This document shows, in pieces, positions 42,374-51,247 of a DNA stretch of 64,000 bases. A program made the translations under genes and the position numbers. The notes under the pieces are model-generated. The model saw only the letters and a program-made list of their open reading frames with translations. It had not been told where the DNA came from and searched no databases. Source of the DNA: Caulobacteraceae bacterium (GTDB taxonomy: Bacteria > Pseudomonadota > Alphaproteobacteria > Caulobacterales > Aquidulcibacteraceae); the NCBI GenBank assembly GCA_016703335.1, contig JADJCG010000001.1, positions 248,001 to 312,000 of the forward strand, in the 5' to 3' direction. The stretch's first letter is position 1. Each line of letters starts with the position of its first letter.

Positions 42374-43934
42374 TCACCAGCCGTTGCCGCCCTCGGCCAG
42401 CAACGCCGCGTAAAACTCGATGCCGCGGCGGAATTCGCGCATGCGGATGTTCTCGTTTGGTGAGTGCTGATTGTTGTCCGCGTTGACGATCGGAACGATG
42501 ACGAACGGTGTTTGCAGCACCTCGCCTATCGGCGCGATCGGCAAACTGCCGCCGATGAGCGGAACGATGCGCACTTCGCCGTTGCTCGCGGCGCGTGAGA
42601 TTTCGATGATGTGGCGCACGGCCGGATTGCTGAGATCGGACGCGGCGGAAGCATAGCCGAGGTCGCCGAACTCCAAACGCGCGAGGCGAGCATTGGCACG
42701 GCGTTGCTCTGGCGTCGGCGGCGCGTCGACCAGCATGTAACCCTCGCGGCGGACGTGCGCTTCCACCAGCTCCCGCGCACGCTGCGGCGCAATGCCAGGC
42801 GTGAGGCGGATGTCGAAACCCGCGCTGGCTTCGACGTCGATCGCGTTGCGCTGCGGACCGGCGCCGCCATACGACAGCTGCGTGACGTTGAGCGCTGGGC
42901 GCATGATGGATTCGCCGTAGCTCAGCCCGGACTCGCTCTCCGCGATTTCCGGGACCGGCGAGCATGCCTTCGGTGTCGAAACCATCGCGCGCCAATGCCA
43001 GCGCTTCACGCGACGGCGGGTCGGCATCGAAGCCATCGATAGTGATGCGGCCATCTTCGGCGCGCATGGAGGCGATGAGATGCGCGAGACGCGCGGCGGG
43101 GTTGGGCGCGACATTGCCGTAGTGGCCCGAGTGCAGGCTGGTTGCCGGACCATATGTCGTGAGGCGGAAGCTGATGATGCCGCGTACCCCGAGCGCGACA
43201 CGTGGCAATCCACGCGGATCGATCGGACCATCGCCGAACAACCAAAGATCGGACGCGAGCAGATCGCGATGGAGCTGCAGCGTCTGCGCAAGGTGCGATG
43301 AGCCGGCCTCCTCTTCGCCCTCGAAGAAAAATTTGAGATTGGCCGAAAGCGGAATGTTCGCGGCGCGCATGGCGTCGATGGCTGCGAGCATGGCCACGAT
43401 CGGGGCTTTGTCATCGCTGGCGGAACGGGCGTAGATGCGGGCGTCGTCAGCGAGCGGATAGGTCGCGCGCTCCCACGGAATGATTGCCGCGTCGTCTTCG
43501 AAGCGGCCAGCGCGCAATGTCGGCGTGAACGGCGGCGTGACCCAGGCGTCGAGCGGTTCAACTGGCTGGCCGTCGAAGTGCGCGTAGTAGAGCAACGTGC
43601 GCGTCGCGCCGGGTGTTGTGAGTTCGCCGTAGACGTTCACCGGCGCGCCTGGCGTTTCGATGATGCGCGCGCTGATGCCGCGCCTTTCGAGCATCGCAAC
43701 AAGCGCTTCAGCGTTGCGGCGAATGTCATTGGGATTGGAGGCGACGTTCGGCAGCGCGAGCAGATCGCGCAGTTCTCGAACGATTGCCTCTTCGTTCGCG
43801 GCAACGTGCTCGCGCGCAGCGGTCATCGCGCTGGTCATGGCTGCGCTGGGCGCCGGCGTTTCTGCGGTAGGCGCCGATGCTGGCGTGCACGCGCTCAGCG
43901 CCAATGCCAAAAGTCCCGCCGCCAATGTACGCAT
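42374..43934 (-). CDS. M20/M28-type metallopeptidase lipoprotein (one-base frameshift)
   Basis: ATG at 43932-43934 opens a lipoprotein (lipobox ALSAC). M20 metal ligands are visible in YYAHFDGQPVEP (H and D), ASDDKAPI and FEGEEEAGS. A frame change near 42945-42955 separates this from the C-terminal part (SYGGAGPQRNAIDVEASAG, VNADNNQHSPNENIRM), which ends at 42374. The total of 1561 bases is one off a multiple of three, so a single-base indel is likely. The corrected protein of about 519 residues is a dipeptidase or acetylornithine deacetylase-like enzyme acting outside the cytosol. Confidence 0.83.
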
Positions 43935-43987
43935 GCCACCCTCCGCCCACAGCTTTGTAGGAGCGGATGCCGGGCTTGTCGAAGGCG

Positions 43988-44494
43988 TCAGTCGATCGCG
44001 GCGATATATGGGAGACCACGATAGCGGCCTTTGTCGTCCATGCCGTAGCCGACGAGGAAGTCGGCGGGCGCATCCCATCCGATGGCGTCGATGTCCTGAC
44101 CGAGCGCCTCCGGCTTACGCACGAAGGCGCAGGCGAGCGTTTGCGTCGCGCCTTTGGCAAGCAGGTGGGCACGCGCGAAGGCGATGGTGCGGCCACTGTC
44201 GAAGACATCGTCCAAGATGAGCACGCCACGGCCATCAACGGAGCGCGAAATATCAGAGCGCACAACGACTTTGCCGCTGCTCTCGCGCGCGTCGCGATAA
44301 CTCTCAAGCCAAAGCGAATCGTAGATCGGGTGCGAGCCACGCACTTCGAGCGCACGCATCAGATCAGCAGCGAACGGGATCGCGCCCTGCAGCAGCGCGA
44401 CGACAGTCCAGTCATCGTTCACTTGCGCTGAAAAGCGATCAGCCAGCGCGTTGACGCGCTGGCTGATGTCTTCCGCAGAAAGAAGAATACGCAC
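43988..44494 (-). CDS. hpt: Hypoxanthine phosphoribosyltransferase-like protein
   Basis: Purine salvage enzyme adding phosphoribose to hypoxanthine or guanine. The 168-residue protein has the flexible-loop region and the PRPP-binding motif GVLILDDVFDSGRTI (about residue 99), plus VVALLQGAIPFAADL. It starts with GTG 44494 directly after the stop of the upstream zinc-ribbon gene (no gap), so the two are probably co-transcribed. Confidence 0.87.
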   Translation of the reverse strand: MRILLSAEDISQRVNALADRFSAQVNDDWTVVALLQGAIPFAADLMRALEVRGSHPIYDSLWLESYRDARESSGKVVVRSDISRSVDGRGVLILDDVFDSGRTIAFARAHLLAKGATQTLACAFVRKPEALGQDIDAIGWDAPADFLVGYGMDDKGRYRGLPYIAAID

Positions 44495-45391
44495 TTAGCC
44501 GGTGGTGAGGCGGAGGCCGTCCGCCGGACCGATCGAGCTCGTCGTCGAGTGCGACGGATCGATCAGTTCGTGCGCAGGATCGAGCGGCTCGTCGAGCAGC
44601 AATTCATCCTGTTGCGGCGCCGCAGGCGAAACGTGCGCCGGACCCCCGGCCATCGACATCTCACCAAAGCTTGCGAACGTGGTCTCAAGATCCACCGCTT
44701 CGGTCGGCGGATTTTCGACTCGAATTTGGAACGGCACCGCAGCGCCAGCGGCCACTGGTTGATCGGTGATCGCGTTAACGAGTTGCATAATCTCGTGCGA
44801 GTTGGTGTCACGCAGAGAAACGCGAACTGGCGGGACGAGCTTGTCGTCACGGCCGATGTTGCGGACTTCGCCGCTGACCACGAGCACAGGCGTCGCGCCG
44901 CTGAAATCACGCTCGACGGCGAGGTCGTAGAATTCGAGGCCATAGACGTTCACATCCAAGCCAAGCGCGGCGAACGCGCTGGCCGAACGCGGCCACAGCT
45001 CGGCGACGTCCTGTCTGAACATCACCATGCCGGTGGCGCTTGCCGCAAGGGCAGCGCCCGTCGCGCCCCAAACAACAACGGCGGCGCGAGCGCGATCACG
45101 GCGCATGCGATCGGTTTGTTGCTGACGGAATTTCGCCGCCGCTGACGGCGCCGGTCCAGGTTGTTCGGCGGCGCGACGCAATCTTTCGACACGTTCACGT
45201 GTCAGTGGTTCGCGCGCGGGCTCTTCGGAGGCTCGCGCCATCGTCGCCTCGGTCGGGGCGCGCAGCTCAAGCTGCGGCTCGGCGAACCAGGAGAAACCGC
45301 ATGCGGCGCAGCGCACGGTGCGACCGGCTGAACCGATCGCGGCGTCATCCGCATAATAGCGGGTCGAGCAAGACGTGCAGGTAAGGATCAT
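44495..45391 (-). CDS. MJ0042-type zinc-ribbon protein with DUF3426-like domain
   Basis: A 298-residue protein starting MILTCTSCSTRYY; two C-x2-C pairs (residues 5-8 and 31-34) form the MJ0042 zinc ribbon. A membrane helix lies at about residues 105-123, followed by a DUF3426-like periplasmic domain (VLVVSGEVRNIG). In Caulobacterales this gene typically lies beside ftsEX; here it is divergent from ftsE. The role is unknown. Confidence 0.85.
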   Translation of the reverse strand: MILTCTSCSTRYYADDAAIGSAGRTVRCAACGFSWFAEPQLELRAPTEATMARASEEPAREPLTRERVERLRRAAEQPGPAPSAAAKFRQQQTDRMRRDRARAAVVVWGATGAALAASATGMVMFRQDVAELWPRSASAFAALGLDVNVYGLEFYDLAVERDFSGATPVLVVSGEVRNIGRDDKLVPPVRVSLRDTNSHEIMQLVNAITDQPVAAGAAVPFQIRVENPPTEAVDLETTFASFGEMSMAGGPAHVSPAAPQQDELLLDEPLDPAHELIDPSHSTTSSIGPADGLRLTTG

Positions 45392-45456
45392 GTTAATACG
45401 TTCAGCTGCCCCAATAACTCTCTTCGGTGCATTGATTCTATTTAGCTTGTCCAGTC

Positions 45457-46194
45457 ATGGCCCGTCCTCGCGCTAGTATTGAAACCGATCTATTCGAGCG
45501 TGGCGTGTTGGTTCGCCTCTCGAATGTTGATGCCGGCTATGGCGCGTCCACCGTTCTGATGGGCGTAGACTTCGAAGCTCGTGCTGGAGAAGTTAATCTC
45601 ATCACCGGCCCCGCAGCCGCTGGCAAGACTACATTCACGCACCTCGTGCGACTAGCGCTGCCGCCACGGTCTGGCAGAAGTGTAATACTTGGCGTTGACT
45701 TGATGCGGGCGCGGGCGCGCGAGATCGCCGATGCGAAGCGGCGCGTCGGCTATGTTGCTGAAAATCCAACGTTCATTGAACAATGGTCGACGTTCGACAA
45801 CATCGCCATGCCGCTGCGTCTGCTTGGGCAAAAACCACGCGATTATGAGCACGACGTGCGAGAACGTGGATTTCGTTGGACTTGGCGGCGCGGCCGAGTT
45901 GGCTGTGGAAAACTTTCGGGTGCGGAACGGCGCAGGGCTGCCATAGCCCGCGCGCTTGCAGCTAAGCCAACTTTGCTTCTTGCGGACGATCCTACCGCAG
46001 GCATGTCCCCCGCCGACGGCCGCAGGATTGTGCGATTACTTTCCGAGATGCGTCGCGTCGGAGCCGGTGTTGTGATCGCAAGTCAGGACGATACGCTTTC
46101 GGACGTTGCGCCGATGTGGGTCTGGCGGGTTGATCGCGGTCGGCTCTCGGCGCCGGAGCAGACCGAAGCTGCGGACGCGGAGGCGTATGAATGA
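45457..46194 (+). CDS. ftsE: Cell-division ABC ATPase FtsE (local double frameshift, altered ATPase motifs)
   Basis: FtsE with FtsX controls cell-wall hydrolases at the divisome. The sequence has Walker A GPAAAGKTT, STFDNIAMPLRL, signature LSGAERRR and Walker B LLLADDPTAG. Between about 45862 and 45915 the frame is shifted and restored; the alternative frame gives the expected VDFVGLGGAAELAVENF, so two compensating indels are likely. Independent of that, the Q-loop reads VAEN, the Walker B catalytic Glu is Asp, and the switch His is Gln (IASQDD). ATG 45457 is tentative. It overlaps ftsX by four bases. Confidence 0.83.
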   Translation: MARPRASIETDLFERGVLVRLSNVDAGYGASTVLMGVDFEARAGEVNLITGPAAAGKTTFTHLVRLALPPRSGRSVILGVDLMRARAREIADAKRRVGYVAENPTFIEQWSTFDNIAMPLRLLGQKPRDYEHDVRERGFRWTWRRGRVGCGKLSGAERRRAAIARALAAKPTLLLADDPTAGMSPADGRRIVRLLSEMRRVGAGVVIASQDDTLSDVAPMWVWRVDRGRLSAPEQTEAADAEAYE

Positions 46195-47050
46195 GAGGCG
46201 GGCTCTTGGGGATCGAGCGCGCGCTCTTCTGGACACTAGCGTTCGCAGCCTTCGCAGCTGCAGCGGCGGGCTTGGCCGCCCGCTCAGTTGACCGTGTGGC
46301 GGTTGAGTATGAGCAGTCGCGCAACGCCTACGCGATTGTCAGGGTGCTCGCGCCGGACGGTCCAGCTGGAATGGTAGCGGCCGAAACCGCGCTTGCCAGC
46401 GCTCCCCACGTCACCAGCGCCGCGCCGATTACGGCCGGACGCGCGGCACAGCTTCTGAGCGAAGCGAGCGGAGAGCCGGTCGATCCGGCAAACGTGCCCG
46501 ACCTCCGCCTGATCGAAATCGAACTTGCCCCTGCTTCGCCGCAAGCTGACATCTCAGGCGACATCGTCGCCGCGCTCGCAGCCGGCGGCGAGACGCCGAA
46601 GTGATCGAAGCGCCAGATGAGGCCAGCGGTGGCGGACTGGCGCCGAAGGTCCGCAACTTTGCCTTCTGGGGCGCAATTGTTTTCGCCGCGATGATGGGCG
46701 TGATCGCGTGGCTGGCGGCGCGTGGACTCGCTGCGCGGCGGCGCGAGATGGTGACCGTGATGTGCGATCTCGGCGCGACGCGCGGACAAACTGCCGGACG
46801 CATCGCAGATGAAGCCGCTGTCATCGGGCTTTATGCGGGCGCTGTTGGCGGCGTGCTCGCAGCTGTCGCCGGTGTCATCGTTCTCATGCTGGCTATTCCC
46901 GGCACGACACTGAATGCTCTGACGACAATGATTCTTCCGATTGATCTCGTGCCGATCGTCGCTGCGCCGCTGGGAACCGCGATTGCCGCTGGCGCTGGCG
47001 CGCGCGCGGCCGCGGGACACTTCCATGCCCTGGCCGCGAGGCTCGGCTAG
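46191..47050 (+). CDS. ftsX: Cell-division permease FtsX (one-base frameshift)
   Basis: FtsX is the four-helix membrane partner of FtsE. The N-terminal part (helix 1 at residues 12-30, periplasmic domain to about 135) stops at 46604 as read. The continuation with helices 2-4 (NFAFWGAIVFAAMMG, DLGATRGQTAGRIADE) reads from 46601 in another frame. Restoring one base near 46588-46600 gives LAAGG-DAEVIEAPDEASGG and a single 286-residue protein. It starts with ATG overlapping the ftsE stop. Confidence 0.83.
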
Positions 47051-47664
47051 TGCGTTCACTGCTGCTCTGGGGCGCGCTTATCGCGCTGGTCGCGTTTCTC
47101 GTTGGATTTTGGAATTTCGCAGAGACCGTTCGCCAAGACGTAGAAGAGCCTGCGCCGGCGCAAGCGATCGTCGCGCTCACGGGTGGTTCGCTCGAGCGGC
47201 TGACAACGGGCGTGCGCCTCCTTGAAGAGCACAAGGGCGAGCGGCTTTTGATTTCAGGCGTCAATCGCATCGTCACTGATGCGGAGTTGCTTGACGCGCT
47301 CGACGCCGATGCTTCTTTGGGCGCGTGCTGCATCGATGTCGGACGCAGCGCCGAAGATACGCTTGGCAATGCGTCAGAGACCGCCTCCTGGGCGCGCCAG
47401 CATCGCTACACCAACATCATCCTCGTCACCGACGATTATCACATGCCGCGCAGCCGGGCTGAGCTCGAAGCGGCTCTGCCGGAAGCGCAAATCCATCCCT
47501 ACCCCGTGCGCACGCGCTGGACCGACCCTGCGCTCTGGCGCAGCGATCTCGGCGCGGCGTCGCGTCTGGGTGCGGAGTACGTAAAATATCTTGTCATTCG
47601 AGCGCGGGAAGCGTTGATCGGCCTCGGCGGCAACGACGCCGACAGGGCTGAAGGCGACGCATGA
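47050..47664 (+). CDS. YdcF family membrane protein (DUF218)
   Basis: A 204-residue protein with an N-terminal helix (residues 3-22) and a DUF218/YdcF domain: IVALTGGSLERLTTGV, GERLLISGVNR, SAEDTLGNASETASWA and IILVTDDYHMPRS. Family members are linked to envelope carbohydrate metabolism. GTG 47050 shares one base with the ftsX stop. Confidence 0.85.
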   Translation: MRSLLLWGALIALVAFLVGFWNFAETVRQDVEEPAPAQAIVALTGGSLERLTTGVRLLEEHKGERLLISGVNRIVTDAELLDALDADASLGACCIDVGRSAEDTLGNASETASWARQHRYTNIILVTDDYHMPRSRAELEAALPEAQIHPYPVRTRWTDPALWRSDLGAASRLGAEYVKYLVIRAREALIGLGGNDADRAEGDA

Positions 47665-48389
47665 ACTGGATACGTTCGTTTATTTTCGTCATCTGGCTTT
47701 ATGGCTCGATGGCCATGATCGGCTTGGTGCTGTGGCCATTGGTGGTGTTCAACGAGCGCCACGTTTGGACGGCGCTGCGCTCGTGGGGCCACGCAGTGGT
47801 GTGGGGCCTGCGCTGGATCGTTGGCGCGAAAGTTTCGTTTGAAGGCTTGGAGAACGTACCAAAGGGCGGCGCGCTGATCGCGATGAAGCATCAGTCGACG
47901 CTCGACACGATGGCGCCGGCGCTCTTCTTGCCGCGTCCGGTCTATGTCTACAAAGCCGAACTCGGCGGCGTGCCAGTGATGGGCGCGTATTTGAAGCGCA
48001 ACCAGATTGGCGTCGATCGCGGCGGCTACGCGAAAGCGTTGAAGAGCTTGATGCGCGGCGCGCGCAATGCTGTCGCCAAAGGCGGTCAGGTACTGATCTT
48101 TCCGGAAGGCACGCGTCAGGAACTCGACGCGCCGCCGGATTACAAGCCGGGCATCGCGGCGATGTACAAGGACCTAGGCGTTCCAGTGACTCCCGTTGCG
48201 CTCAACACCGGCCTCATCTGGAAACCCAAAGGCATCTTGCGCAAACCGGGACACGTCACGTTCAAAGTGTTGCCGCCTATTCCGCCGGGTCTGCCGCGCG
48301 ACCAATTCATGGCGGAACTTGAGCGTGTTCTGGAAACCGAGAGCCAGGCCTTGCTGCCGCCCGAGAAGCGTCGCAGCGTGGCGCAATGA
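47661..48389 (+). CDS. plsC: 1-acyl-sn-glycerol-3-phosphate acyltransferase PlsC
   Basis: Adds the second acyl chain in phospholipid synthesis at the inner membrane. The 242-residue protein has an N-terminal membrane helix, the catalytic H-x4-D in KHQSTLD, and the substrate-binding FPEGTRQ. It overlaps the preceding and following genes by four bases each. Confidence 0.92.
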   Translation: MNWIRSFIFVIWLYGSMAMIGLVLWPLVVFNERHVWTALRSWGHAVVWGLRWIVGAKVSFEGLENVPKGGALIAMKHQSTLDTMAPALFLPRPVYVYKAELGGVPVMGAYLKRNQIGVDRGGYAKALKSLMRGARNAVAKGGQVLIFPEGTRQELDAPPDYKPGIAAMYKDLGVPVTPVALNTGLIWKPKGILRKPGHVTFKVLPPIPPGLPRDQFMAELERVLETESQALLPPEKRRSVAQ

Positions 48390-49390
48390 AGTCGCGCAAT
48401 CTGTTACTCATTGGTCCGTGGACGCTGTTTGTCGTCGCGGCGCTGGGGTGGGTTCTCTATTGGAATTATCTCGCGAACGAAGCCGAGCGGCGCGTGCATG
48501 CGTGGCAGTTCGAGCAGAACGCCGGCGGCGCGACGGTCGAGATCGGCGAAATCGTGCGCCACGGCTTTCCGGTGTTGCTGCGTTTGGAAATGCGCAATGT
48601 GCGCTACGTCGCGGCGCGCGGCGGTTGGCGCGCGGAAACGGCGCGCGCTGATCTCAACATCGATCCGCTAAAGCCTCAGCATGCAATCTTGGAAGCCAAG
48701 GCGCCGATCTCCATCGCGCGCGCAAACGGCGCGACGACCAACATCCGCGCCGATGCGCTGATTGCGAGCGTGCGCACGAATGGCAACGCACTCGCAGAAG
48801 CTGGCATCGAGGCGGACAATCTCGTTCTTGACGATCCAGCGGAAGAAGGCGTTCTGCATGCCGCAAAAGTTGTGGCGACCGTGCGACCCGATGCCCGGTC
48901 CTCGGGGGATTTTCAGTTCTCGTTCGACGCGCAGACGATCTCGTTGCCGCGCGCGGTGCGAAGCTTCGAAGCGTTCGGGCTCGATGTGGCACGCCTGCGT
49001 GCGTTAATCGTCGTCACGCATGGCGCGTTGACGACGCAATCTTCGCCCGGCGATCCACTCGGCCCATGGCGCGAAGGCGGCGGCCGGATGCGGTTCGAGG
49101 CCATCGAACTGAATTGGGGTCCACTTGAAACGACAGGCACGGGCGAAGGCGGGCTAGATGCGCAACGGCGGCTGGATGGACGATTGGTGTTGCCGGTCGA
49201 CCGCCCTGCGCCAGTCCTGACCGCGATATCGAACGGACCGAACATCGATAACGATGCGCGGCGCGCGTTGAGCTTGCTTGCCGCCGACTACGTCGTGACT
49301 GGAAATGACATCACGCTCGACATCGGCGCGCATGATGGCGTGTTGCGGATCGAAGGTCTGCCGGTGCGGGCGCTGCCGCCGGTATACTAG
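48386..49390 (+). CDS. DUF2125 domain-containing protein
   Basis: A 334-residue protein with an N-terminal membrane anchor (LLIGPWTLFVVAALGWVLYW) and a large soluble periplasmic domain typical of DUF2125 (EIGEIVRHGFPVLLRLEM, DNLVLDDP). Function unknown; it is the last gene of the ftsEX-ydcF-plsC block and its end overlaps the convergent tyrA by four bases. Confidence 0.85.
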   Translation: MKSRNLLLIGPWTLFVVAALGWVLYWNYLANEAERRVHAWQFEQNAGGATVEIGEIVRHGFPVLLRLEMRNVRYVAARGGWRAETARADLNIDPLKPQHAILEAKAPISIARANGATTNIRADALIASVRTNGNALAEAGIEADNLVLDDPAEEGVLHAAKVVATVRPDARSSGDFQFSFDAQTISLPRAVRSFEAFGLDVARLRALIVVTHGALTTQSSPGDPLGPWREGGGRMRFEAIELNWGPLETTGTGEGGLDAQRRLDGRLVLPVDRPAPVLTAISNGPNIDNDARRALSLLAADYVVTGNDITLDIGAHDGVLRIEGLPVRALPPVY

Positions 49391-50313
49391 CTCGACGTCT
49401 CGTCGCGGCCCCAGTTCGGCGCTGACGTATCCTGACCGGCGTCGATGACTTCGCGGCGCATGCGACGAGCGCGATCGAAGAGATCATAAAGCGTATCGCC
49501 CTCGCCCCAGCGGATGGCGCGTTGTAGCGCTGCAAGGTCTTCCGAGAAGCGGCCAAGCACTTCGAGCACGGCCTCGCGGTTGTTCAAGAACACGTCGCGC
49601 CACATCGTGGGATCAGACGCGGCGATGCGGGTAAAGTCGCGAAAGCCCGACGCGGAGTATTTGACCACTTCGCTCTCGGTGACGCTCTCCAAATCCTCCG
49701 CCATCGCGACGATGTTGAACGCGATCAAGTGCGGCAAGTGGCTGACTACGGCGAGGACAACGTCGTGGCGCGCCGGGTCCATGCGCTCGACATTGGCGCC
49801 GAGCGCGCGCCAGAAGGCTTCGAGCTGATCCACTGCGGCGGGATAGGCTGGCCCTTGGTCAGCGAGCGGCGTGAGTATCTGCCAGCGATTGTGAAAAAGC
49901 GTGGCGAAGCCGGCGTCGGGACCAGAATGCTCCGTACCCGCGAGCGGGTGGCCGGGAACGAAATAGACGTGAGCCGGTAGCGCGCCGGCAACGGCATCGA
50001 CAACGGCCTGCTTCACCGAACCCACATCAGTGACAATCGCGCCGATCTTCAGGCCGCGCGCGCACGCAGCAGCTGCAGGTCCCATTGCCCCAACCGGAAC
50101 GGCGAGAACGACGAGTTCAGCTTGCGCTACGGCCTTCTCGGCCTCATCGAACACTTCGCCCAGATCAAGTTCGCGCACACGCTCGCGAACGGCCGCGTTC
50201 GCGTCATAGATCGCGATCGTATTCGCCGCGCCCTGCTCACGCGCCGCACGGGCAATAGATGCGCCGATCAAGCCGGCGCCAATAATGGCGATGCGGTCGA
50301 AAATCATGGGCAT
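49387..50313 (-). CDS. Prephenate/arogenate dehydrogenase
   Basis: Oxidative decarboxylation in tyrosine biosynthesis. The 308-residue enzyme has the NAD Rossmann motif IIGAGLIGASIARA, TDVGSVKQ, the substrate-binding PGHPLAGTEHSGP and the catalytic histidine in SHLPHLIAF. It follows the chorismate mutase gene with a one-base overlap, forming an aromatic amino acid operon. Confidence 0.92.
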   Translation of the reverse strand: MPMIFDRIAIIGAGLIGASIARAAREQGAANTIAIYDANAAVRERVRELDLGEVFDEAEKAVAQAELVVLAVPVGAMGPAAAACARGLKIGAIVTDVGSVKQAVVDAVAGALPAHVYFVPGHPLAGTEHSGPDAGFATLFHNRWQILTPLADQGPAYPAAVDQLEAFWRALGANVERMDPARHDVVLAVVSHLPHLIAFNIVAMAEDLESVTESEVVKYSASGFRDFTRIAASDPTMWRDVFLNNREAVLEVLGRFSEDLAALQRAIRWGEGDTLYDLFDRARRMRREVIDAGQDTSAPNWGRDETSS

Positions 50314-51125
50314 TAGACGCGCGCGTACGAACCGAGCACGCGGACGCTATCGAGGCCCGCGCGAGCGAGTGCGGCGGCGCGCGGATCGTCGAGACCGATA
50401 AAGCCGTCGATGCGCACAAGCACGCGCGGTTCGGCGCGCGCCAACTCGCGGCCCGTCAGCCCTGTTTCGTTCAGCGCACGCTGCAGGCGGTGATGCGGGT
50501 CGAAAGCAATCAAGATCGTGACGTCGTTGCCGCCCGCCTCTTCGGTTTGGGAGGCAGCGAACACAGCAGCTTCCGGTTCTTCCGTGCCGGCAAGGAGCGG
50601 CAAACCGGCGATGATGTGCAGATTGTGGAAGCGCCGCTCCGACAGCGCCGGCCACCAAGCGCCGACGCCGGGCGCAGCCGGCCAGTTCGTCACCGCGACG
50701 ACCGAGTCCGGATTATCCGCGGCCTTCTGCAGCGCGGCTTGAGGTTCACCGAGATCCTTGATCCGCGTTCGGGCGCCGAAATGACGGCGCGCGATATCGA
50801 ACAAACGCGTCGGATCACCGCGGCCGCCGCCGACCACGACATCGATCACGCGTTGCCGGCGAAGCGATGCGGCGATCATGGCGCGCCACAGCTCAACGAC
50901 GAACTCGCGCTCCAAAGGCGCTGGCGCTTCCGCAACGAGCCGCCGCAGCAAAGCAACTTCGCGGCCCGGCCGGATCGGCAGGCCATGCTCTGGCGGCTTC
51001 AAGCCGTTGAGCTTCTCAGCCACCCGCAAGCGTTCCGCGAACAGCGACAGCAACGTTTTATCGATGCCATCGATCTCAGCGCGGATCGTTTCGAGTGGCG
51101 AACCGGGGGGGCTCTGATCGTTCAT
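50313..51125 (-). CDS. Chorismate mutase with C-terminal extension
   Basis: Converts chorismate to prephenate. Residues 10-95 form an AroQ-type helical domain (IRAEIDGIDKTLLSLFAERL, REVALLRRL, and the third helix FVVELWRAMIAASLRRQ). The remaining 170 residues (from VIDVVVGGGRGDPTRLF) resemble a periplasmic-binding or prephenate-dehydratase-like fold without clear catalytic motifs and may be regulatory. It supplies prephenate to the adjacent dehydrogenase. Confidence 0.87.
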   Translation of the reverse strand: MNDQSPPGSPLETIRAEIDGIDKTLLSLFAERLRVAEKLNGLKPPEHGLPIRPGREVALLRRLVAEAPAPLEREFVVELWRAMIAASLRRQRVIDVVVGGGRGDPTRLFDIARRHFGARTRIKDLGEPQAALQKAADNPDSVVAVTNWPAAPGVGAWWPALSERRFHNLHIIAGLPLLAGTEEPEAAVFAASQTEEAGGNDVTILIAFDPHHRLQRALNETGLTGRELARAEPRVLVRIDGFIGLDDPRAAALARAGLDSVRVLGSYARV

Positions 51126-51208
51126 TTGAGGAACCTTAGCGGTCTTTCACGCTCTGCGCCAACGACCCGCTGTGCAGCGCGAGTCTTCAACAGCAGCCGC
51201 CCGCCCCA

Positions 51209-51224
51209 GGGGGATATTTCCCCC
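51209..51224. other. Perfect hairpin in the metX leader region
   Basis: GGGGG (51209-51213), loop ATATTT, CCCCC (51220-51224), 23 bases before metX. There is no T-run. It could be a leader structure or protein-binding site; I could not match it to the SAM-II riboswitch expected upstream of metX in some alphaproteobacteria. Confidence 0.4.
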
Positions 51225-51247
51225 GCGACGCAGTTTATACAAGGCGC

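Noticed and set aside
46191..47050. FtsX encoded as two separate overlapping genes
   Set aside because: The GTGA overlap looks like coupling, but the first part would end without helices 2-4 and the family is always one chain. A one-base repair joins both halves at the expected place.
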